Positions 1 through 8,420 of a stretch of DNA of 64,000 nucleotides are shown here, one piece after another. Source of the stretch: Platanthera guangdongensis (taxonomy: Eukaryota; Streptophyta; Magnoliopsida; Asparagales; Orchidaceae); NCBI GenBank assembly GCA_039583875.1, contig CM077165.1:75938757-76002756 (forward strand), in the 5' to 3' direction. Made by a program: the position numbers and the translations under genes. The notes beneath the pieces are model-generated. The model was not told the origin of the DNA. It made no database searches and worked only from the letters and a program-made list of their open reading frames with translations. Positions within the stretch are counted from its first letter, which is position 1. Each line of letters starts with the position of its first letter.

Positions 1-1
1 A

Positions 2-76
2 GATGCTGAAGCCCCAGTCCAAGCAAAGATACAATCTGGAAAGGTCATAGTGATCAAGGAGACTGAGAAGCAATAG
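2..76 (+). pseudogene. C-terminal tail of a retrotransposon ORF (partial)
   Basis: This frame is open from the window edge to a TAG at 74-76 and encodes 24 residues ending in KETEKQ. It lies about 270 bases upstream of a Sirevirus polypurine tract and 3' LTR. In elements A and B the same position is the end of the env-like ORF, so this is probably that ORF's tail. The residues are too few to recognise by themselves. The call is by position only, and it could instead be a chance open frame. Confidence 0.35.
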
Positions 77-336
77 GATAGAATTTATCTTTAGTTTACA
101 GTTGTAATCATTTAGTTTTAAACTTTCTGTAAACTTTTGGATAATGATAATGTTGAAGTTCTTAGAACTATGTGATGTGTGATAAATCTATTACATTAAT
201 TGTTCTGAGATATTTGTTATACATGTTTTGCTTATACATGTTTATGTACTTACCCTGTCATTTAATATTATTTTACATCATACTGTGATTTTATTATGTA
301 TGGTGTATATCATTGACTAAGGGTTATGACTTCTCC

Positions 337-350
337 AAATAGGGGGAGAT
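337..350 (+). other. Polypurine tract of left-edge Sirevirus
   Basis: AAATAGGGGGAGAT stands directly before the LTR start TGTTGG. The same AGGGGGAGATTGTTGG junction occurs at the 3' LTRs of A and B. It primes plus-strand DNA synthesis. Confidence 0.85.
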
Positions 351-494
351 TGTTGGGTACATTGGAAAATATGTACCTGATTTGAAGAAGCCTCACCCTA
401 CTCAATGATATACATCAAAATGTATTTGATGTGTTTTGAGTTTAGTTGTGCAGGTTAAGTATTTGCAGGGAAAGCTTAAAAGTTTCTAAGTACA

Positions 495-1370
495 TGTGTC
501 GACACCTAGAAGCAAAGTGTCGACACTTAAGAAGACTTGTGTCGAAATCCAGAGAAGCAGTGTCGATACTTGGAGTAATTATGTCGACACCAGGGATGCA
601 GAGTCGACACCAGAAGGAAAGTGTCGACACATACAGGATGTGTCAACACTCAATGAAGAAATGTCCAGAAAAGCAGTGTCGACACTTAGAAGCATTGTCG
701 ACACCCAGTGGAACTTTATCGACATCAGAAAGTGTCGACACTTGGAGAATGTGTCGACACTCAGCAGAAGACTCAACACATGAAGAAAGTGTCGACACTT
801 GGAGGCTGTGTCGACACTCAGCAAAGTTCAGCAAATTCTAAGTACAAGTGTCGACACAAAGGAGATGTGTCGACACTCAGCCAAAGTCTCAACACATGAA
901 GAATGTGTCGACATAAAGGATCAGTGTCGACACATAGCAGAAGTCTCAACACATGAAGAAAGTGTCAACACAAGGAGCTGTATCGACACTCAGCAAATTT
1001 CTATGAAGACTAAGTACAAGTGTCGACACCAAGCAGATCTGTCGACACTCAGCAAAAGTATCAACACTGAAGGCATGTGTCGACAACAAGAAGATGTGTC
1101 GACACTTAACAAGTTCAACATAAGAAGATGTGTCGACACAAAGGAGTTGTGTCGACACTTCCAAGAAATCAACAAAGTACTGAAGAACAAGGAGTTGTGT
1201 CGACACACATTATCAGTGTCGACACATGTTGAAGAAGCTGTGTCGAGAAGCAAATTCTACAACACAAGGAGTTATGTCGACACCATGAAGGCTAGTGTCG
1301 ACACTTAGTCTACTTGTGTCGACACTTGGTCTATAAGTGTCGACACTTAAAGACAGACTGTCTCGACACT
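495..1370. repeat. GTGTCGACAC palindrome array in LTR U3
   Basis: Several dozen copies of the 10-bp perfect palindrome GTGTCGACAC, or one-base variants, are spaced roughly 15-40 bp apart. The array lies upstream of the TATA box, so in U3. Spacers are A-rich and variable (for example CAGCAGAAG, CATGAAGAA). The open frames in this region on both strands result from the repeat and are not genes. Palindrome clusters in the LTR cis-region are known for maize Sireviruses; this motif is specific to this copy. Confidence 0.9.
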
Positions 1371-1503
1371 TTCAGACAGTTACAGATATTTCAAGAAGTG
1401 ACTGGATGACATGACAGCTGCCATTCCAGCCGGTCTACTGCAACTGTCAGAGATGTCAGAAAGCTGTTAGAAACCGGATCAGCCGGTCACCATGAAGATA
1501 GTC

Positions 1504-1511
1504 TATATAAA
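1504..1511 (+). promoter_or_regulatory. LTR TATA box
   Basis: TATATAAA lies 130 bp after the palindrome array ends. Three CCGGT or ACCGG words lie in the 80 bases before it. A start about 30 bases downstream would place the hairpin ladder in the transcript leader. Confidence 0.7.
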
Positions 1512-1868
1512 GGCTTATACATTCAACAAATAACAAGTTGTTGAAATCACCAAAGTGATCAAGCAATTCATTGAAGATTTAATTGAAGATCTTAGTAGTT
1601 GGAGAGAGAGAGAGCTCCTTCCAAGAAGACAGCTGTTGGAACCAGGATGTGAAGAAAGTTTCAGACTTAGTTCTGATTCTTAAGTTAGCAGTGATTGAAG
1701 ATCAACTGCAGTGAGTATCAACCCTATTGTGTTCTACATTCAAGAAGCTTTGAAGAAAGCCAAGTGTGGTTGATCTCAGCAAAGTTCTTTCAAGAACTCA
1801 TCAAGAAACCTATCAACTCTTCTCTCTTATTCTGAGTTGAGGTTATACACTTTGTATTTTTTATTTCT

Positions 1869-2100
1869 TGTAGGATCCTTAGGGATCTGAGTTGTAAGAC
1901 TGTAATTATAAAGGCTGAGTGGTAGGGCCTGTGTGCCTGAGTGTAGGAGATTCATATCTCTGAGTGTAGGCGTTGTGGCTGAGTGTAGGTCTTTGTGAAG
2001 ATTGAGTGGTAGGGCTGTTGAGCCTGAGTTGTAGGAGTGGGATCACTCTGAGCTGTAGGAACCTGGTTGGGGTTCTGAGTGTAAGATCTGAGGATCTGAG
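1869..2100 (+). repeat. Hairpin ladder in Sirevirus leader (about 10 units)
   Basis: Consecutive units have the form (T)GTAG - stem - loop - paired stem - (T/C)GAG. Visible stems are GAGAT/ATCTC, GTCTT/AAGAT, GGCT/AGCC, GAGTG/CACTC, GAACC/GGTTC and AGATC/GATCT, with 4-7 base loops. The linkers are constant while the stems change and still pair. Equivalent ladders lie in the LTRs of A and B. Function is unknown. Confidence 0.75.
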
Positions 2101-2338
2101 GTATAGTGGAGGAGTTTGGCCGAATCCAGTACACTACTAGATAGGCGAAGGGGGAAAGTGGATGTACCCAAACCTTGGGGAACCACTATAAAACAGTGTG
2201 TACTCTGTGTATGTGATTGATGCTGTGTATGCTGTGTACATTTCTGTGAAATCTGTGATATAATCTGCCTAAAAGTTTAAAAAAGAATAAGTCACCTATT
2301 CACCCCCCCTCTAGGTGATTAGGGTACAATTTCTTTCA

Positions 2339-3229
2339 AAAAGCTTAAGTATGGAGGTATTTAATGAGTTGTAAATATATGTATTTTTCTGTATAACAAA
2401 TAAGTCATTTTAGTTACTTTTCGTCATTTTTACTTATATCTCTTTAATAAATTGCTCTTATTTTGTAAATATTTTGCTAACCTACTTTGTTTTTATTTTC
2501 TGAAAAATTCCAGGAAAAGTGAAATTTTTGCATGGGTCATGCCCGTGTTCCTTGTGTCATGCCCGTGACCATGGCGTGACACGTCAAAATCCAGTGAATC
2601 AACCAATTTTTTAAGAAAAAGCTCGACACACCCGTGTCACCCGACACGGGGCGTGACCCAGACCCGCGTCCATACCGCTCGACGATTTTCCGGTCGACGA
2701 TTCTCGCGCTCGACGATATTCCGCTCAACGATTATCCGCTCGACGATCGTCGAAACCTCTGCGACACGCCCAGAGTCACGCCCGTGACTAGGGGCGTGAC
2801 CACTCCATCCTGCTCGACAAATTTTCAACTCAACGAATTTCCCGCTTGATGAATTTTCATCCCAACATTCATCGACTCAACCTCCCCAACAAACCGCCGC
2901 TGACGACTTTCGATGCAAACGACGCCAAGCTCAACCTCCCTGACACGCCCACTGTCACGTACGTGACCTTGGGCGTGACCGCCGCATTTTTAGCCGCAAT
3001 GTCAAATTGCCGTAAACCACCGAAATCTGCTATAAATAGTGTTGACACGCCCACTGACACTCCCATGTCAGAGGGCGTGTACTTTGTAAATTTTTTCTAT
3101 AAATTCCCCACTTCTGTATGAGTTCAGGGTTTCACTTTTTGAACCACTTTGCTTATGTTAGGGCTGTTCTTGGGGGTTGTTTATGCATTGTAAGGGAACT
3201 GCCCCCCCCCCCCCTCCCCCGCTTTTATG
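2339..3229. other. Non-coding relic DNA between two elements
   Basis: An AT-rich first part (2339-2510) has no recognisable motif. It is followed by an inverted-repeat cluster (2520-3085) and a C14-T-C5 run at 3202-3221. It is continuous with 38416 onward, because A is inserted at TATTT. No coding domain is visible. It looks like part of an old LTR element of unknown family. Confidence 0.5.
2520..3085. repeat. CATGCCCGTG / CTCGACGAT inverted-repeat cluster
   Basis: Words such as CATGCCCGTG, ACACGCCC and GGGCGTGACC form imperfect inverted repeats. Between 2675 and 2760 a CTCGACGAT-type unit (CTCGACGAT, GTCGACGAT, CTCAACGAT) occurs about five times. Similar words fill the LTRs of gypsy elements C and D, but the flanking DNA is different. 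Confidence 0.7.
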
Positions 3230-3234
3230 TATTT
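3230..3234. repeat. Target duplication TATTT, left of element A
   Basis: TATTT immediately before TGTTGG matches TATTT at 38411-38415 immediately after the 3' LTR. This fixes both ends of element A although 22 kb of later insertions separate them. Confidence 0.9.
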
Positions 3235-3559
3235 TGTTGGGAACTATGCCCACATTAACCCAGATTTGATGAAGTCACAATGGAACTAAGATGAATTAGG
3301 TTGTATTTGATGCTTTGTTTGAGTTATGTGTTTGCAGCACTCCAATGGAAAGTGTAGACCAATGTCCATCTACAATGGGTCACCAAACACAGGACCATAC
3401 AGTGTAATCCCTCATTGTGTGTTCCAAAGTGTTGACTCATGTGTAGCCTCTCTATTAGGATACACTTCATATTAAAGATATAGGACTGTGTGAAGACTTA
3501 GTGCTGATTCCCCTCTAGTAGAAGAAAAATTGCTGACAGAAATTTTTCTAAGTATTTCT

Positions 3560-4350
3560 CTTGAGTAGGTCTTTAACTACTCGAGTAGATTACTTAAGAT
3601 ATACTCGAGTAAAACTTATGCTTACTCGAGTAAGTAAATTCCTCTCGTGAAGTTAAGTAAAACACTCAAGTAGTTCACTAACATACTCGAGTAGCTTACT
3701 TAACTACTCGAGTAGATCACTCTTCCTACTCGAGTTGCCCAGAATTCAGGTTCCAAGCTTTTCTAAGTAAAACACTAGAGTAGTCCAAGTCATATACTCG
3801 AGTAGATCATTCTGTCTCGAGTAGTTCATATTCGAGTAGTTCATTCTTCCTGTTCCAGATTCCTTTTTCCCTAAATTTTCTAAATCATTTACTCGAGTAG
3901 GAACTTTATATACTCGAGTAAGTCGCGACACTGTGTGGAGTAACACTCTTCTCTGTGTCGAGTAGTTAAGAAATACTCGAGTAAGTCCTTCACATACTCG
4001 ACATAATTTCTTTCCTCTCGAGTAGTTCAATCTAACTACTCGAGTAGCTGTCTTTCCCATATGCAAAATATTTTTAAGTGTTTGTCTCGAGTAGTTTTTC
4101 TAACCACTCGAGTAGTTCAATTTTGACTACTCGAGTAGTATAACTTGTACTCGAGTAGCTCTACTCCCTCCCGAGAAACTTTTCTTTGTACTCGAGTAGA
4201 TCCTCTAAAGTACTCGAGTAGTTGATTATATACACTCGAGTAGTTTTCTTCTACATACTCGAGTAGTCATGAGTTATATACCCGAGTAATATTTCTCTAC
4301 TTACTCGAGTAGTCCTTGACCTACTCGAGTAGTTTTATACCTACTCGTGT
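3560..4350. repeat. TACTCGAGTA palindrome array, LTR A U3
   Basis: About 35 copies of (T)ACTCGAGTA(G) or near variants occur at about 20-25 bp spacing, all upstream of the TATA box. The core CTCGAG is a 6-bp palindrome, extended to TACTCGAGTA in most units. Some units have lost CG (for example CTCAAG, CTAGAG), consistent with decay of methylated cytosine. Confidence 0.92.
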
Positions 4351-4419
4351 ATATGACTTCATTTTCCCTGAAATTTCTTCTAAGTCCAGATTTGACAGAT
4401 TTTCAAATCCTGTGACATG

Positions 4420-4478
4420 ATTGGTCCACGTGTAAGTCATTAAAACTGATTATGACCGTTATTAGTACTCCTATAAAA
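4420..4478 (+). promoter_or_regulatory. LTR promoter module (ATTGG, G-box, TATA)
   Basis: ATTGGTCCACGTGT combines an inverted CCAAT box with the G-box CACGTG (4427-4432). TATAAAA follows at 4472-4478. The same module with 43-45 bp spacing is present in all four LTRs of A and B. Confidence 0.75.
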
Positions 4479-4878
4479 GGTCTTGCCTAATCGACAAACC
4501 CTAATGAGAAAAATAGATCTTTCAACAAGAAAATTATTCTAAGTTTTGCAGCCACCGCTTACCAAAAAGCATCTCTGTTTCCTCTCTCTCTCTTCACGGA
4601 ACGAAAGCCGCCGCCGCTGCTTTTTTTTCCGGCAAGGGTTTCGATCTTCAGAGGAAATAAACTGAAGAAGCTCTCTAGATCGGGATTGTTTTTCGCATAC
4701 TCATCATCTGTCCGATCGTGGAAGCAAGGAGTTCAGATCTACTGTTGCCGAGAATCTTTCTTCAACCTTTTTGATAAAGCCGCACGCCAAGAAGAAGATT
4801 CCAGTTTCTATCTTAGTTTCAGATCTGAACCAGACGATTTCACTGTTTGTATTTTTTTAATACTTGAATTTCATTTCT

Positions 4879-5018
4879 GTAGGAGAATTTTTCTTCGAGT
4901 GTAGGAGTTTTCCACTCCGAGTTTGTAGGAAGTTATTTCTTCCGGGTTGTAGATCCAGTTGGATTGGACTGAGATTGTAGGAACTTTGTTCCGAGGGTAT
5001 GATTGATTTTCATCCGAG
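4879..5018 (+). repeat. Hairpin ladder, LTR A 5' copy
   Basis: Six units joined by GAG...TGTAG have stems GGAGAA/TTCTTC (one wobble), GGAGT/ACTCC, GGAAG/CTTCC, ATCC/GGAT, GGAAC/GTTCC and a degraded last stem. It sits about 400 bases past the TATA box and 210 bases before the primer site. Confidence 0.75.
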
Positions 5019-5233
5019 ATAGTGGAGTAGCCGAGTCTAGTTCATTGCTAGATCGGTGAGGGAAAGTGGATGTACCCAAGATCGGGGAACCACTATAAAT
5101 CTTGTCTCGTCTGTGATATTTTAGTAGATAGATCTGTGCTGTGTTCTAAGATTTTTTTATTCCTTAAAAGATGCACAACTCACCTATTCACCCCCCTCTA
5201 GGTGATTTAGGTTGACAAATATTATCTTTCAAT

Positions 5234-5245
5234 TGGTATCAGAGC
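5234..5245 (+). other. Primer binding site, initiator tRNA-Met
   Basis: TGGTATCAGAGC starts two bases after the LTR and is the standard complement of the plant initiator tRNA-Met 3' end used by copia elements. Confidence 0.9.
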
Positions 5246-5316
5246 GAGGTTGATCATCAAAAGGTTAACACCTTGATCAGTTCCTGCATATAGTTGTCAT
5301 CTGAGATCTATCTATC

Positions 5317-6428
5317 ATGGACAAGGCAAAGGATTTCGCCAAGCTTCCCCTGTGAAACAAGAACAACTTTCCCATGTGGAAAGAAATGATCAAATTTTTT
5401 ATGGAAGCTGTGAATATAAAGATCTTCATGATAATTAAAGAAGGTCCTTATATCCCTATGGCTGTATCCACTATAGATCTTACCAAGAAGGTTCCAAAGA
5501 AGCTGATGGATTTATACAAGGATGAGATTGCACTTGTCTCACTAGACAAGAAAGCTAAAAACATTATAGCAAGTGCAGTTGATGACTCTATGCTGCAAAA
5601 CTTAATCCACTACCAATCTGCAAAGGAGATGTGGCAGTCCTTGGTTACCTTAATGGAGGGAACAGAAGAAGTGAGGGATGATCGGAGATCCCTCCTCAAT
5701 CAGAAGTATGAAGCCCTCTGATAGGGAAGCAAAGAGACCATTGCTGATACATTTGAGAACTTTTTTAAGATAGTGAATGACCTAAGAGTCTATGGCAGGG
5801 TATTCACTAATGGAGAACTGAATGATAAGTTCCTGAGATCCATGACCAAAGAATGGGGCAACAAAGTCTGTGCCATCAGGGAGTTTGGGAAGCTGGCTGA
5901 GACAGACCCACAAAATCTCTTCGGGAAGCTTATGTCATATGAGCTTCAACTCAACACCAGGAAAGCTGAAGAAGAGAAGAGCAGGTCTGCTCTCAAAGAA
6001 AAGTCTGTTGCTCTAAAAGCAGACACCTCCAGAAGGACAAAGGCTGCCTCCCCTGCTCCAGCTCCAGAGATTAGTGAAGAAGAAGAAACTTCAGAGCCAA
6101 GCACCTAAGGCTCTGAGCTATCAGAAGGAGAGTTCTGACTGCTCTCACGTCAGTTCAAGAAATTCTTGAACAAGAAAAAGTAATGGAAAGGCAAGGATGC
6201 CTACTATAGAAGATCACGACACGACGGTGATCGACAAAGAAAAGGCTGAAGCAGCCACGATAGGTACAATACTAAACAGAACAAATACGTTTCAACTGAC
6301 ATCATTTGCTATTGCTGTAATAAGCCAGGTTACGTCATCGCAACTGCCCTCATAAGAAGAAGGAGGGTGGTTGAAGAGAAGAAACGAAATCCTCACACAA
6401 TAAGAAGAGGAAAGAGAAGAGCCTCATA
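5317..6428 (+). pseudogene. gag: gag of element A, 5' part (broken)
   Basis: It encodes the copia-type Gag capsid domain and aligns residue for residue with gag of B. The ATG at 5317 begins MDKAKDFAKLP. In-frame stops visible here include TGA near 5353, adjacent TGA-TAG at 5719-5724, TAA at 6106-6108, and further stops near 6136 and 6181. Several correspond to CGA or CAA codons in B, so C-to-T change explains them. The first zinc knuckle region (near 6310) is present but altered. The frame is cut at 6428 by insertion of B and resumes at 19031. Confidence 0.88.
6424..6428. repeat. Target duplication TCATA, left of element B
   Basis: TCATA precedes TGTTGG here and follows the 3' LTR at 19026-19030. 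The gag reading of A continues directly after the right copy. Confidence 0.92.
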
Positions 6429-6756
6429 TGTTGGGTATTTCATCCACATGAACCCAGATTTGATGAAGTCACCCTGGAACTAAGATGAATTAAGTTGTAT
6501 TTGATGCTTGGTTTGAGCTATATGTTTGCAGGAGTTTCACTGAGAAGTGTAGGCCAATGTTAGCCCACAATGGGTCACCAAACACAGGAACTGTGCAATG
6601 TAATCCCTCATTGCATATTCCAAGGTGTTGACTCATGTGTGGTCTCTCTATTGGGATACACTTCATACTCAAGCTATTGGACTATGGGAAAGACATTGGA
6701 AGTTGGCTACTCTAGAAGAATCAATTTTTCCAACATCAGAAAAATTCTAAGTGTTT

Positions 6757-7495
6757 TACTCGAGTAGTGCTTTCACTTACTCGAGTAGTCTGGGTTAAGT
6801 TACTCGAGTAAAGGAATCTTGTACTCGAGTAGACATAGTCATATACTCGAGTAGCTAAGTCACCTACTCGAGTAGACCAAGTCATATACTCGAGTAGCTA
6901 AGTCACCTACTCGAGTAGACCAAGTCATATACTCGAGTAGCATGCTTATATACTCGAGTAGATCACTCTTTATACCCGAGTGCCATAAGGGTTTTCTCAT
7001 CTAAATTTCTCTAAGTCATATACTCGAGTAAGTATACTCACATACTCGAGTAGATAGGTACATACTCGAGTAGTTCATTTTACCTACTCGAGTAGTTCTT
7101 GTGTCACCCGTGTACCTTGCTATTTCCCTACTCCAGGATTTTTTTTCTAAGTCTTTTACTCGAGTAGAACCTTCACCTACTCGAGTAGATTACTTCCTCT
7201 CGAGTAGTTTAGTTCAACCACTCGAGTAGTTGCCAGCAGACCTCTTCAGAATTTTTCTAAGTATTCCACTCGAGTAGTAATTCATGTACTCGAGTAGGTT
7301 ATGTAATATACTCGAGTAGCTCTTCCAGTACTCGAGTGGATCCTCAATATACTCGAGTAGGTCTCTTAGTATACTCGAGTAGTTCTGTCTATATACTCGA
7401 GTAGTCTGTTTATACTTACCCGAGTATGTTTCCCATCATATACTCGAGTAGCTATTCAACTACTCGAGTAGTTATTGACTTACTCGTGTAGTTGG
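6757..7495. repeat. TACTCGAGTA palindrome array, LTR B 5' copy
   Basis: About 33 CTCGAG units are spaced 20-25 bp apart. A higher-order duplication is visible near 6840-6940, where the phrase TAGCTAAGTCACCTACTCGA alternates with a TAGACCAAGTCATATACTCGA phrase. It lies upstream of the TATA box. Confidence 0.92.
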
Positions 7496-7559
7496 CCATA
7501 TATTTCCGAAAATTTTCTAAGTCATTTTTCGGACGGGATTTTTCAAATCACGCGACATG

Positions 7560-7616
7560 ATTGGTCCACGTGTACATCATTATGATAGATTATGACCGTT
7601 AGTCTCTCCTATAAAA
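7560..7616 (+). promoter_or_regulatory. LTR promoter module, B 5' copy
   Basis: ATTGGTCCACGTGT has its G-box at 7567-7572, with TATAAAA at 7610-7616. Spacing and sequence match LTR A, although the flanking arrays differ. Confidence 0.75.
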
Positions 7617-7984
7617 GGTCCTATCAGAAAATGACAAACCCTAAGTTTTCTCAAAGCTTTCTTGTAATCTCTTTTTCGAGAAATATTCTTTGCCGCCTCC
7701 TCTCTGACTTTCGCGAAACGGAAGCCGCCGCTGCCGCCTTCTTCTCCGGCCAAAGCTTCTACTTTCAGAGGATTATTTTTTGAAGAAAAGCTACAGATCG
7801 AGATCGACTTCACTGATCACATTCTCTCTCGATTTCTGTAAAAGGAAGTAGATCCAGATCGAGGCCGAGACCTTCTTCACCGATTTCTGGAAAAGCTACA
7901 AAGTTGAAAAGAAGAAGATCCTGGCCATTTCCTTCAGATCTGGGTGATTTACTGTTTTTGTTCTTGCAAACTCTTTATTAATCT

Positions 7985-8125
7985 TGTAGGAGAAATCTTC
8001 TCCGAGTGTAGGAGTTTTTCACTCCGAGTTTGTAGGAAGTGCTATCTTCCGAGGTGTAGATCCGTTTTGTTTGGATCGAGTTTGTAGGAACTTTGTTCCG
8101 AGGGTAGGATCGATCTTTGATCTGA
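7985..8125 (+). repeat. Hairpin ladder, LTR B 5' copy
   Basis: Six units: GGAGAA/TTCTCC with loop ATC, GGAGT/ACTCC, GGAAG/CTTCC, GATCC/GGATC, GGAAC/GTTCC and GGATC/GATCT (wobble). Each starts after GTAG, and all but the last are closed by CGAG. Confidence 0.78.
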
Positions 8126-8338
8126 TATAGTGGAGTAGCCGAGTCTAGCTGATTGCTAGATCGGTGAGGGAAAGTGGATGTACCCAAGGTTGGGGAACTG
8201 CTATATATCTTGTGTCGTCTGTGATATTGGTAGATATTTCTGTGCTGTGCTCTAATTAAATTTTATTCCGCAAAAGACGCACAAACCACCTATTCACCCC
8301 CTCTAGGTGATTTAGGTCGACAACAGTTTTCTTTCAAT

Positions 8339-8350
8339 TGGTATCAGACC
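8339..8350 (+). other. Primer binding site of B, one mismatch
   Basis: TGGTATCAGACC differs from the initiator tRNA-Met complement TGGTATCAGAGC at one base. It begins two bases after the LTR. Confidence 0.85.
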
Positions 8351-8420
8351 CAGGTTGATCGTTAAAAGGTTAACACCTTGATCAGATCCAGATCTGTTGT
8401 CTGAACGATTCTACCATAAA

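Larger units (their letters stand above)
351..2338 (+). repeat. 3' LTR of a left-edge Sirevirus (Ty1/copia)
   Basis: The LTR is about 1,988 bp. It starts TGTTGGGTAC after the polypurine tract and ends TTTCTTTCA, the same ends as LTRs A and B. In order it holds a palindrome array (about 495-1370), a TATA box (1504), a hairpin ladder (1869-2100), a block AGTGGATGTACCC shared with A and B, and a terminal CACCTA/TAGGTG hairpin around a C-run (2293-2317). The 5 bases after it (AAAAG) should be the target duplication, but the left partner is outside the window. Its array motif, GTGTCGACAC, differs from the CTCGAG of A and B, so it is a separate family. Confidence 0.9.
3235..5231 (+). repeat. 5' LTR of element A
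   Basis: It begins TGTTGGGAACTATG and ends ATTATCTTTCA, directly followed by the primer site. It contains a CTCGAG array, a G-box/TATA module, a splice-free leader with the hairpin ladder, the AGTGGATGTACCC block and the CACCTA/TAGGTG terminal hairpin. The partner LTR is at 36412-38410. Confidence 0.92.
6429..8336 (+). repeat. 5' LTR of element B
   Basis: It is 1,908 bp, starts TGTTGGGTATTTC and ends TTTTCTTTCA. The order is array, G-box/TATA, leader, hairpin ladder and terminal CACCTA/TAGGTG hairpin. It is 23 bp shorter in the array than its partner at 17094 because one CTCGAG unit is absent. Confidence 0.92.

Noticed and set aside
442..1308. Overlapping open frames on both strands in the left-edge LTR (CRHLE/VSTL-type repeats)
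   Set aside because: They consist only of the GTGTCGACAC repeat and its spacers, so frames stay open by periodicity. No domain or sensible start.
3202..3221. C14-T-C5 run as the polypurine tract of a minus-strand element
   Set aside because: No LTR end with TG...CA adjoins it, and neither flank shows minus-strand pol. It may be simple sequence.
3560..4350. Regularly spaced repeats resembling a CRISPR array
   Set aside because: Repeats are short palindromes with variable spacing in a plant LTR, and no cas genes exist. It is a U3 palindrome array.
5234..5245. tRNA-like word TGGTATCAGAGC
   Set aside because: It is the primer binding site, complementary to tRNA-Met, not a tRNA gene; no cloverleaf surrounds it.
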